From assembly GCA_902790325.1 (NCBI GenBank), contig CADARP010000009.1:7822-71821 (forward strand): DNA of 64,000 nucleotides, read 5' to 3'. This document shows positions 36,101-41,584 of the stretch, one piece after another. A program made the translations under genes and the position numbers. Source of the stretch: Oscillospiraceae bacterium (GTDB lineage: Bacteria; Bacillota; Clostridia; Oscillospirales; Acutalibacteraceae). The notes under the pieces were generated by a model. The model was not told the DNA's origin. It searched no databases and saw only the letters and a program-made list of their open reading frames with translations. Numbering within the stretch: position 1 is the stretch's first letter; each line of letters starts with the position of its first letter.

Positions 36101-38639
36101 TTACAGCCAGGATACGACCGATCCGGAATCGGCGGCCTACAACCCGCGCAGAAGCGCAGGCTACCACATCGGCACGAACAACGTGCAGAATCCGTACAGA
36201 AACGATCTGACGTATTTCGGCATGGACTTCGACGGCACGGGCTACGACCACTACATGTACGAGCAGTACATCCTGCTCAAGCCGACGTTCGACACGAGCT
36301 ATTACGGCAAGCAGTACGCGCTGTACACGTTCGAGGTCAAGGACGATTCGTATAACGGCGGCGCGGTCGACGCGAGCGGCAACGATCTCGGTCTTGCGGC
36401 CGGCACGTCCAATCTGGCGGGCGCGGAGAATACGAACAAAGCTGCCGCGGATCTGACGACAACGACGAACGAAGACGTCACGCCGACCAACACGGTCACG
36501 GTCTTCGTGGAGTACTACAACACGATGAACGGCCACGACGGCGACGCCGGCGGCCAGGTCGTGGACGCGAACGGCGTCGGTACGGCGAACGGCAACGCGC
36601 TCGAGGTGTACAACGGATTCCGCGAGAACGGCCACAAGAACAACGTCTGGGTCAACAAGGACTTCCTGTACCGCAACGCGGCGGGCGCGGCGAACGCCGA
36701 CTTCATTCCGCCGATCACCAAGCAGGACGATCTGTATACGGATTATCTGGCGAATGACCCGGTATACGGCCAGAATGACGTGGGCTCCTTCTACTACCTG
36801 ATGGAGAAGGACGAAGCGGGCACGACGCTGTATTGGAACGCGTACTACGCATATATCGAGAACAATCCGAACGACAACGACGTCTACCACAATGCGAGAG
36901 TGGCCGGCGCGCATGCAGCGCTGGACGCGGTGAAGGAAAAGGTCGTTTCCGACATGAAGGATGCGCAGGTCCGCAGTCAGATCGACAGCACGTTCCCGCA
37001 GAGCCCGGACATCGGCTGCGGCGACTATGTCCACTGGCCTTACGGCGCTGTCAACACGCAGTGGTCGACCATGTACTATGCGCGCGCGACAGAGGAAAAA
37101 GAAGCGCTGGTGTACGTCCACATCTATGACAGATGGGGCAACCATTACACCAACATTCTCCAGCGCGACCTGCAGGATACGCAGGAAGGCGTCGCGGCCG
37201 CCATGGGCAGAGGCCAGGTCACCATCAATGAGCTTGGCGGTTCCGGCGTCCAGGGCGTCTCGATCACCGAGCTGAACACAGACACCCCGGTCGCGGTTTC
37301 CGGCATGACAGACGGTCAGGCGTGGAACGTGGTGAACAACCAGTTCACGATCACCGGCCTGCCGGAAGGCAGCGATAACTACCAGTACACGATGACGGTC
37401 ACAGACAATGCCGGCAACGTGCACACCGAGAACTTCCGCGCAGCCTCTGACGGCAGCGTGGTGGTCACGGTCAACGACGAGACGATGGGCGGCAAATACG
37501 CAGACGCCGCAAATAAGCCTCTGCCGAACGCGCAGGATGCACAGCCGGTGAACGGCGTACAAATCGGCAGTATCGACGAACCCGACCTGACGACGGTCGC
37601 CATTGAGCAGGTCGATCCGAACGAGATCAAACTCGACACGATCCCCGATCAGCAGCTCAACGGCGGCGCCGCGCCGCAGGCGGAAGAGGAGCGTCCGGAC
37701 CTGTACACGTTCACGCTCAACGAAATTTATACGGTGAACCTGTTCGCGGATTCGGCGCGCGACTATACGCTGACGCTCAGAAGCACGGCAGGCGGACTTG
37801 TCAAGGCGTATGTGAACGGCACGTTCGCGCCGGCAAAGGGCGGCAAGGTGTTCGTCCCGAGCGGCTCGCAGGTGCAGATCCGCATCTCGTCGAGAGCGGG
37901 CTATGAGCTGCAGAGCCTGACGATGCAGTATGCGGACGGCAGGATCGTGGATCTTGTCGGTGCGTACAACGCGGAGATCAACGACGACGCGACGATCAAG
38001 GCCATCTTCACCGAGACTAAGGCGAAGCTGCGCATCAGCGCGGAGAACGGCTCCATCAGCGGCAAAGAGGTTCTGTATGTCAGTCCCTACAGCCGTGTGG
38101 CGGCGATCGCGAACGTTGCGCCGGAAGGCAAAGTGTTCGCCTACTGGGTGCAGGACGGCGACGAGAATGTTCCGGTCAGCTATGACGAGATCTATTCGTT
38201 CATCGCGACGAGCGACGTCAACCTGAAGGCGGTCTACGCCGACGCGCCGACGGAACAGGTCGCCGGCATCGTGATGGATGCGGCAAGCCCGACGCACGTC
38301 ACGGTCGTCAACGGCATGTACACGCTGTCTTACAGCGGCAAGATCCACGTGCCGGAGGGCGCGCAGATCGAAGAATTCGGCATGGTGCTGACGAACCAGA
38401 GCGGCGAGAGCTGTACCGCGGACAACTTTGTGATCGGCGGCACGGTGAACGGCACGAACGTTGCCAATCTTGTCGGCCAGACGCTGACCGAGGAAGGTCA
38501 GTGCAAGATCAACATCAACAACGTCAAGCCCGGCCAGACGAGAACAGGCAGACTGTACCTGACCGTCAAACTTGCGGACGGCACGACGCAGACGCTCTAT
38601 TCGGGCACCTGGTCCGAGCTGACCACCCCCGCGGCATAA
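24117..38639 (+). CDS. Giant (4840-aa) secreted multi-repeat surface protein
   Basis: Exported protein with signal peptide at residues 1-37 (cleavage near TAEA). Residues 450-515 are a FIVAR-like helical unit. Five copies of a 160-190-residue, carbohydrate-binding-like beta module start near residues 569, 756, 940, 1107 and 1657 (landmarks FD..AW, EYAGTGNGD(I/L)G, FGGYPN, FRNV). Many InlB-type repeats (GYTFAGWYT, GWTFRGWAV and similar) occupy about 1285-1582, 1847-2205, 2300-2500, 3420-3710. Residues about 2700-3400 are a non-repetitive helical region, 3700-3790 another FIVAR-like unit, 3800-4500 Ig-like, and the last 110 residues a module also hinted at in the 10186 and 11480 proteins. No LPxTG, SLH, dockerin or terminal membrane helix, so the mode of attachment is unknown. 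AGGAGGA 7 nt before the ATG. Confidence 0.88.
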   Translation: MLKNIMKRTVCSFLALVMVVTSVCFFDLSGLFPTAEAASSSSTYTTPDVYISVPETFYLQPTPVWNDASKTALNGVNYTTVQYYINNTVSGAAITPDAVRDATSGKIFFSASSGTVTDLKYSILGTNISNVAMNSSSAAVSGVTLNAGMSATERRTLEWIFTCKIDGRPAEYHAYTVAYAPYYTPVGVVMENINDENNIQLQGLSWVSGVHSFSDTTNFSKHYPRNAYGTALQSGTNIPWHSPMVPMLEPVQAPIDNNQDSMDWITTVAGEGCAEQTFTEYYDHGKATSWTSWGKTQSEMCVTSQTGNLTVDISRNQNFNTIPNLTTGAIISDCSEGQFLWYGFYMANYNDTPPANGTTYTKDNRPNPCYSENAGEVFTGRTLASEPDGDHRANWDHQAAEKLYDGVWTGATPSTVGTSSKYIHMSTYGENNSNWIFLNGYLKVDVTAVNKEALRELVFEKQQQADAVTSGNYAALDALLKSAYTALGDPTASQATVDSAVLALFDASATADATKTTIVRHVDARTGKLMPGNNSIESITSDLYDTVTVTPNTYTGYTLTGQYRADKDSLFSLNRWNGTNSGAAINNNSVASKSYDALTDTLTLTVTASDTHTADYRGSNVFTSGYDYFAVDPQTTYLLNFEYAGTGNGDIGLHCYDENGAYLGAAWVHRVNHTGLMAATGSNGAFRSETFSFCPAFYDGFSSSLTTANALRMRYVSLCFGGYPNNAGNSSYGPAATAANPLTCIFRNVKWTPVHNVFDMNAWYASSSGEAGNNQTINSYDAATNTLSLTARANDTYTKASRDTAGDIRTSGYHFFEVNPYETYTVSYEYAGTGNGDIGVWCYDENGHYLGYAWYHKNNYAGMMAATGNDTSFQPGSFDFCPATYTRPSGNSTYITPDKGARTKYIALTFGGYPNPTAGTTPVTNVFRNVLVTAKAPNPDLFDSAAWAASSCAANGSGVSSVSYDAASDTITVVNSGTDTFTAKYENNILNSGYYYIPVDPDGTYTLDFDYASPTRAEVGVICYDANGNHIGNMWLFDSLKATGSTGTYRHHTEVICPQSNQYLFGNDDPARFDVHFIAITFGNYTESGQSAATCNYRNVAITETNELFDMAQWAFRSANRYRDGNADLPASDIAYDSETKTLTITAREEDTISAYAATNLLTEYETVGSSKYPFYYTPVEPGTTYTFEGEYAGTGNGDLGVIEYKADGTVNKKTWCHTNNNAHDILDATGSGDHFAYFTTSITTQANTKYIQLCFGGYPNSTAATTPVTCVFRDVKMHRSNAVTVPSEDSVFTFYYRPNMYTVAFDGNGSTAGSMADQKYIYNTAQELKQNAFQRVFHVTYDANHGDMPTPTASNLTATSTFAGWATTANGTSVYANRQTVNNLTSTDHATVTLYATWTPGSVTLPQVTRGGYTFAGWYTAASGGENVGTTTYAPTEDNVTLYARWSPNTFTLTFDENGVGTHENMPEDMELAFDTASDPLPGPQSPKIDGWTFLGWAAYDANGGIGDEEENGQLRSGGRRSAPRRATRNGDGDGDDSEAEEPTDLTTVTYYVGDTIPAQTVNEIIADVGDGGVYTLYAVWVKGLKTEFVDYNNGTQRTREYTEDVYNGKSSSLLTAGITQGEHTGWETAGWTMSREKGVLGSALESEIAINSNDNLFDMTAWWASSSHINGSNQAQTYLAGGETLTSVGAVRDVMSKYNNNNLITENFNCIAVDPYKTYTLGVEYAGSGNVSGQVGVHFYDADGNFLARCWMFTGHDSGYGDPHRGGDHFGDSTGLTDFHQENIEICPMTFESSYLGSFTEAQRASVAYIALSFGNYSDDNTISASNKTTVIYRNVTFTENRTYYGVYTQEVALTYDKNTTDTVTNMPSNPAPQDRIANSALGFGDGDVFNPTFTLSSNAVARTGYTYQGWNTDRSAATGQRGVDVEIDEDTVYYAIWTAHQYTIAFNENGVGTAANMPASITATYNAATGNLPAPTNTTVDGWTFRGWAVSTALTTVAHAAGEPIAAADVVSYYTADGATFTLYAVWEKTITAAFIHYPGGTRTTDQVVKVVYNGASASVAAGEIPTQGAYTGWTAEGWTTSQQKTATGSAVGALTLTADVTYYGVYTKQITLTYDPNTDDPTVAGMPQAPAAQQRRANSYLGFSSEDTVNPTFTVSSAEPTRTGYTFGGWANTASDTVGNVTGTLVLTDSKILYAVWALAEYHLTVSTTVGGSVAGQYISGGNLASISVASNSSATYTVKFNYTVSGLVPTPATGYTFTRWEAENLTLTGAQQTATSLSFNMPASDASLRAVFTPNPYTITYHHESLTKVQNCTYDQLVTLFTNGASETATQTAFSKTGYTFDCWVDGSDTRYTAGFAYQTAPNFTSVLNGNFDLYAAWTQNGYDITYELNGGSADASRPTHASFDDPAFSVSAPTKNGYTFSGWTVSGAGFDTTTAQWGTTGSNLTALANSTTKCVNGESGSVYFRNLASADNATVTLTATWTAKQYVLRYASGKDDNLEVVDDTYAYDDDVTVAAASILGTTYPGYSFIHWIIGFSEEGETRNPGSTFNLSTFDAAFDSLDVIESSPTVYMYAEWEAREYRIVYSTNGYAASAIQTGGRTNSHVWKAVDDSGVYLNRDDTSSAVRVYGAYSDLSFSYGADSYFYLNNGTEVRFGLGWAFSPNATTPDVEFLSDLYIDGADGIPDAALDSAAAVQGETNLYDVTLYMVWSANYKPYEDKVAQFQHTFMTYPASGNTTLRGGAYTGADAVNAVYTNAPQSAKLPAVSNADAAYKIGGSEANYIWNNDSTAADYALYNWVAGPIGNPAAWQSLPADNTNDFTSTSLAAVNGRIRGYLDMVIYDPCAQFAAGKIVSQADETEHSTLANAADTLDVAIRMYTGNKNNVANSPQSSALLAGLVLKDADLDKHLTSTEMLAISSTYGAACPDGENAGMGYRPDEARAEFLSEVFEQTLNEMYPDCEDDGEGGHHSFNSLIALADDIFATFGFDPTVARDNSIDYFMDGTLMGFALDGEGYVINPDCPYTTKSVYKLFDLIYGRPADGTYKSLATGSINLGNVALYYQVKDELGANADILLKKPSQLKVDTIVTTMAYGYHSLELEKADYTEFETLFAEYFDATWGETLRAAGYSSVSKSNYLSSFSTYFTEESYAQLSRFVSMYFSEPGVLKSTYEKLPAVEQNCVDGRPQESGFVRTFKNPYIDPAAVDLSGFNFAEGTDEEGHVTAFADRWTYDQQTDTWTLDENGTTLCSLYCDAIDALVPALADYTSVFQIIANSITRTVGGETLNMIDTSVYNVNTFYPSNAQNMAANYTTWRRDYAKSDAWGSTRTQADNKPAYDTVWLYRYYTKASVDALADVIGGINWNYNKLDQNAIDEMQNGAYKSGTVCKTLQDAINGLTPKTFVIEFYRDVDDQLAVLPYHMNTRKPYRYGENVAYSTDADPDNETNKTFVGWNTMPNALGHSVSSASNNRMTDFDLDATLLEDWWKPDDPTHNSATIETNGTTYTVMLYAEWVDNVTLDIVMSDNADDDAQVSVQVASREGSTTFTATHTAGCHPTYEYGSTLTFGLPSRTGYQFDAWVFRAGGNNTGSAFAFDNDANAYVYTFGYYTGEDKTNDTLTATWIKNTYTVTYNKNHADAAGTMAVQTFRYDTPQALLPNGFTRTGFRLVAWTTNADGTGDSYEPGATVNNLTTVQNGNVDLFAKWDYADFELTFVVGSDGEWSGWQGEPTHADTLTKKITYQELYAAADEDGKTWPNDPVGVVQVKGDLTIRSSFLGWFTDPTDTSLSPIDEAADVVRSTALQQTLYARFETQTATAAKNRIKAALETLNANDYTMDSMKAVDEVLVDLLTDKAEVTPEVLARLNTAMEGLEYVTAESGAAAGDTTPPVVSVYENKQVIEDAITSHAITADAEDVEYMRDEDTGEIHYVFPGKAYYTYYCYTNSAAPAIMVNAKDLAGASGRVSYPVTVSMDSTGTNSKNQIRTRSGLVGNGWMNYSQDTTDPESAAYNPRRSAGYHIGTNNVQNPYRNDLTYFGMDFDGTGYDHYMYEQYILLKPTFDTSYYGKQYALYTFEVKDDSYNGGAVDASGNDLGLAAGTSNLAGAENTNKAAADLTTTTNEDVTPTNTVTVFVEYYNTMNGHDGDAGGQVVDANGVGTANGNALEVYNGFRENGHKNNVWVNKDFLYRNAAGAANADFIPPITKQDDLYTDYLANDPVYGQNDVGSFYYLMEKDEAGTTLYWNAYYAYIENNPNDNDVYHNARVAGAHAALDAVKEKVVSDMKDAQVRSQIDSTFPQSPDIGCGDYVHWPYGAVNTQWSTMYYARATEEKEALVYVHIYDRWGNHYTNILQRDLQDTQEGVAAAMGRGQVTINELGGSGVQGVSITELNTDTPVAVSGMTDGQAWNVVNNQFTITGLPEGSDNYQYTMTVTDNAGNVHTENFRAASDGSVVVTVNDETMGGKYADAANKPLPNAQDAQPVNGVQIGSIDEPDLTTVAIEQVDPNEIKLDTIPDQQLNGGAAPQAEEERPDLYTFTLNEIYTVNLFADSARDYTLTLRSTAGGLVKAYVNGTFAPAKGGKVFVPSGSQVQIRISSRAGYELQSLTMQYADGRIVDLVGAYNAEINDDATIKAIFTETKAKLRISAENGSISGKEVLYVSPYSRVAAIANVAPEGKVFAYWVQDGDENVPVSYDEIYSFIATSDVNLKAVYADAPTEQVAGIVMDAASPTHVTVVNGMYTLSYSGKIHVPEGAQIEEFGMVLTNQSGESCTADNFVIGGTVNGTNVANLVGQTLTEEGQCKININNVKPGQTRTGRLYLTVKLADGTTQTLYSGTWSELTTPAA
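25821..27960 (+). repeat. Four tandem copies of a carbohydrate-binding-like module
   Basis: Coding repeats within the giant gene starting near 25821, 26382, 26934 and 27435. Each encodes an N-terminal F(D)..AW segment, a Y(D)..T.T(L/I)T strand, EYAGTGNGD(I/L)G or a variant, CYDENG-like, a FGGYPN or FGNY turn and a closing FRNV. A fifth copy lies apart at 29085-29640. Diverged at the DNA level, so not a recent duplication. Confidence 0.8.
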
Positions 38640-38662
38640 CCACAACCCCATAACAACAGCCA

Positions 38663-38691
38663 AGCCCCCGAGCATTTCGCTCGGGGGCTTT
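38663..38691 (+). terminator. Terminator hairpin after the giant gene
   Basis: 11-bp perfect stem AGCCCCCGAGC / GCTCGGGGGCT, loop ATTTC, short T run. Lies between convergent genes and could serve both. Confidence 0.75.
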
Positions 38692-38764
38692 CGCAATGCG
38701 GATCAAAACCGAAAATGCATGAGAAAGGATTGCGGCGGGGTTCCGCCCGTGTCCGGAAAACGGA

Positions 38765-39457
38765 TCAGATCCCGCGCACCTGCGTGTTCGGTACGTATTT
38801 TGTCAGCAGGCTCCGGAACAGGTGCAGCTCGTCCGGACTTTTCGCGTGCAGCCCTTCGCGGATGCAGGCGCCGGAATCGACGAAGTTCTGCAGGTAATAT
38901 GCCCGTGCGCCGGCGATCCAGCGGCCGATGGCTTCCATGTCGGCGGCCTCATGGAACTCATCCACGACCGTCGTGCGGAATTCGTAGGGGATCTTTCCGT
39001 TCATGAGGAAACGCACGCTCTCCTGCACTTTGGAAAGGTCGAACATCGGCAGTCCGCAGGTCGCGGCATACTTTTCGGGGGAATTCTTGATGTCCATCGC
39101 AACGTAATCGACCAATCCCGTCTCGACCGCCTCGCGCAGACGCTTCGGGAAACTGCCGTTGGTGTCGAGCTTGACGGCATAGCCCTTTTCCTTGATGCGT
39201 TCGAGGAAGGGCAGCACGTCCGGCGTCAGCAGCGGTTCGCCGCCGGTGACGGCCACGCCGTCGAGCACGCCGGCGCGCTTGTCGAGAAAGCGAAAGAATT
39301 CGTCCTCGCTTACCGTTTCGTCCTCCGGTTCGGGGAAGACGAGCACGCTGTTGTGACAGAAGGGGCAGCGCAGATTGCACCCGCCGAGAAACACCGTGCA
39401 CGCGACTCTTTCGGGAAAGTCCAGAAGCGTCAGTTTTTGCAGTCCGTAGAGTTTCAT
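38765..39457 (-). CDS. nrdG: Anaerobic ribonucleotide reductase activating protein
   Basis: A 230-aa radical-SAM activase that installs the glycyl radical on NrdD using S-adenosylmethionine. The cluster-binding motif CxxxCxxC is GCNLRCPFCHN at about residue 27, followed by the TGGEPLL motif (about 71) that contacts SAM. The length and the LTLLDFPE opening fit the NrdG2 (TIGR02495) branch. AGGAGAA upstream. Last gene of the vanW-to-nrdG run, 12 nt after deoB; no NrdR box is visible near it. Confidence 0.92.
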   Translation of the reverse strand: MKLYGLQKLTLLDFPERVACTVFLGGCNLRCPFCHNSVLVFPEPEDETVSEDEFFRFLDKRAGVLDGVAVTGGEPLLTPDVLPFLERIKEKGYAVKLDTNGSFPKRLREAVETGLVDYVAMDIKNSPEKYAATCGLPMFDLSKVQESVRFLMNGKIPYEFRTTVVDEFHEAADMEAIGRWIAGARAYYLQNFVDSGACIREGLHAKSPDELHLFRSLLTKYVPNTQVRGI

Positions 39458-39469
39458 AGTATTCTCCTG

Positions 39470-40603
39470 TTATTCTGTAAATGAAATGCCTGCGCCGTCC
39501 CACGGTACGCCCAGCAGCGCCGCGACGCTCGCGCCCATGTCGGCGAACGTCCCGCGCACGCCGATCTCGCGCGGCGAAAGAGACGGGCTCCAAAGCAGCA
39601 CGGGCACATATTCGCGCGTGTGGTCGGTGCCGGCAAAGCCCGGATCGCAGCCGTGGTCGCCGGTCAGCAGCAGCGCGTCGTCCGCGCCGAAACGCGGCAG
39701 CAGTTCCGCGAGGAATGCGTCCAGCGCCGACAGCGCGGCGGCATAGCCGTCCGTGTCGCGCCGGTGGCCGTACAGCATGTCGAAATCGACGAGGTTGACA
39801 AAGCACAGGCCGCGGAAATCCTCGGCGAACAGGCGCTGTACCGTCTGCATTCCGTCATCGTTATTCTTCGTGGGATAGTGCGCCGTGACGCCGCGCATGG
39901 AAAAGATGTCGCCGATCTTGCCGACGGCGAGCACATCCTGCCCCGATGCGGAAATGCGGTCAAGGACAGTCTCCTCCGGCGGCGGCAGGGGAAAGTCGTG
40001 CCGCCCGGACGTGCGCGTATAGGGCCATTCGCCGCAGAACGGCCGCGCGATGACGCGGCCGACGGCATGTTCGCCCTGCAGAATCGCGCGCGCAGCTTTG
40101 CAGTATGTATACAGTGTTTGCTCCGGCACAATATCCGTGTGCGCCGCGATCTGAAAGACGCTGTCCGCCGAGGTGTAGACGATCAGATCGCCCGTGCGCA
40201 GATGTTCCGCACCGTAGTCGCGGATGACTTCGGTGCCGGAGTAGGGGAGGTTGCACAGCACGCCGCGTCCCGTCGCGCGGGAAAACGGTTCGAGAACAGC
40301 AGGCGGGAACCCGTGCGGATAGACGGGGAACGGCCGTGCGGAAACAATGCCGCACATCTCCCAGTGGCCGGTCACTGTGTCCTTGCCGCGGGACGCTTCG
40401 GCGGCCTTGCCGCAGACGGCGGTATATATCCCTGTTCCGTCGGCTATACGGGACAGGCCGAGTCTTGTCAGGCAGGGGATAGACAGCTTCGGGCTTTTTC
40501 GCAGACTTGCGAACGTGTTCGCGCCCGCGTCGCCGAAATCCGCCGCGTCGGGCAGCGCGCCGACGCCCAGGCTGTCCGCAACGATCCAGAATACGCGTTT
40601 CAA
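39470..40603 (-). CDS. deoB: Phosphopentomutase
   Basis: A 377-aa Mn2+-dependent enzyme interconverting (deoxy)ribose 1-phosphate and 5-phosphate in nucleoside salvage. Alkaline-phosphatase-fold metal ligands are visible at both ends: DSLGVGALPDA at the N-terminus and VDFDMLYGHRRD, TGDHGCDP and GTDHTREY in the last third. TTG start at 40603 supported by GGAGAGG at about 8 nt; no in-frame ATG fits. Four nt from the yczE-like gene and 12 nt from nrdG, so probably cotranscribed. Confidence 0.95.
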   Translation of the reverse strand: MKRVFWIVADSLGVGALPDAADFGDAGANTFASLRKSPKLSIPCLTRLGLSRIADGTGIYTAVCGKAAEASRGKDTVTGHWEMCGIVSARPFPVYPHGFPPAVLEPFSRATGRGVLCNLPYSGTEVIRDYGAEHLRTGDLIVYTSADSVFQIAAHTDIVPEQTLYTYCKAARAILQGEHAVGRVIARPFCGEWPYTRTSGRHDFPLPPPEETVLDRISASGQDVLAVGKIGDIFSMRGVTAHYPTKNNDDGMQTVQRLFAEDFRGLCFVNLVDFDMLYGHRRDTDGYAAALSALDAFLAELLPRFGADDALLLTGDHGCDPGFAGTDHTREYVPVLLWSPSLSPREIGVRGTFADMGASVAALLGVPWDGAGISFTE

Positions 40604-40607
40604 ACTG

Positions 40608-41303
40608 TTACCTCTCCAAATCGAAATGTGCCGCGAAGCGCGGGAACAGCGGCTCGGCCGTCAGCGCTTTGTCGAACAAGTCGCTGAATTTGCCGATCAG
40701 CCAGCCGTTGCAGAGTGTGATGATGAGCGTTCCGACGCCGATGCCGACGAATCGCCGGAACAGCGTGAGCGTCAGAATGCACGAAACGAGCAGGCAGGAC
40801 GCGTCGAAGCACTGCTTGAACCGGGTGCGGTTCAGATGATAATGCGCCGAGACGCCCTTGACGAAAAAGTCGTAGATCTGCGGATAGAGATACGTGTGGA
40901 AAAACAGCGCGATGGAAAACGAGCACAGAACCATGCTCAAAACGAAATAGACGATCCGCAGCCACATCGGCAGCGCGCCGGGCGCAGTTACGTCGGGATT
41001 GAAGTGCGGGATCAGGACGCGCCACAGATCGAGCGCGGCGCCGTAGATCAGACCTGTAAGAAAGGAGCTGAAATAGACCAGGCGCACCTTTTTCATCAGG
41101 ATACAGAACACCGCGAACAGCAGCCCCTGCACGATGTATTCGCACTGGCCGAATGTCAGCGGGAGCTTTTCCGACAGGATAAAGGCCGGGGCGGCGATCA
41201 TGGAAATGCCGAAATCGGTACAAGCTGCCATTGCCACGGAGAAGGACAGCATCAGGATTGCGAGGACATAGATGATCTCTGCGGGAATGCGAATGCGTTT
41301 CAA
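40608..41303 (-). CDS. YczE/YitT-like membrane protein
   Basis: A 231-aa integral membrane protein with five hydrophobic segments and the FGISMIAAPAFILSE and LTGLIYGAALDLW signatures of the YczE/YyaS/YitT-type families (DUF6198-like). Function of the family is unknown; transport is often guessed. TTG start at 41303 with GGAGAGG at 8 nt. Close spacing to the DltC-like gene (15 nt) and deoB (4 nt) places it in the operon. Confidence 0.8.
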   Translation of the reverse strand: MKRIRIPAEIIYVLAILMLSFSVAMAACTDFGISMIAAPAFILSEKLPLTFGQCEYIVQGLLFAVFCILMKKVRLVYFSSFLTGLIYGAALDLWRVLIPHFNPDVTAPGALPMWLRIVYFVLSMVLCSFSIALFFHTYLYPQIYDFFVKGVSAHYHLNRTRFKQCFDASCLLVSCILTLTLFRRFVGIGVGTLIITLCNGWLIGKFSDLFDKALTAEPLFPRFAAHFDLER

Positions 41304-41318
41304 GCGATCCTCTCCTTT

Positions 41319-41558
41319 TCAAAGGTTCAGAAGGTAATCCGCAACGGACTGCGGCGTTTTCCAGACGGCCGGAGGCGCCTGCGTCGGCTGGAGCTCGATC
41401 CCGAAACGGTCGTCGAGACATTCCAGAAACAGCAGGAAAGACAGCGAATCCAGGATGTTGCTTTCCATCAGCTCTGTCTGCGGCGCTTCGGACAGACCCG
41501 GCGTCTGCGTGATCTCCTCCAGAAGCGCGTAGACCGTTTCTCGATCCGGCTTGTTCAT
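41319..41558 (-). CDS. D-alanyl carrier protein-like acyl carrier
   Basis: A 79-aa carrier protein with the phosphopantetheine attachment Ser in NILDSLSFLLFLE (about residue 39) and the FGIELQPTQ and WKTP positions typical of DltC. DltC carries thioester-bound D-alanine from DltA for teichoic acid D-alanylation. ATG at 41558 chosen for AAGGAGG 9 nt upstream. It lies 26 nt after the DltA-like gene. No DltB or DltD is nearby, so the acceptor is uncertain. Confidence 0.8.
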   Translation of the reverse strand: MNKPDRETVYALLEEITQTPGLSEAPQTELMESNILDSLSFLLFLECLDDRFGIELQPTQAPPAVWKTPQSVADYLLNL

Positions 41559-41584
41559 GTCGGTCTGCCTCCTTTTTCTATTGC

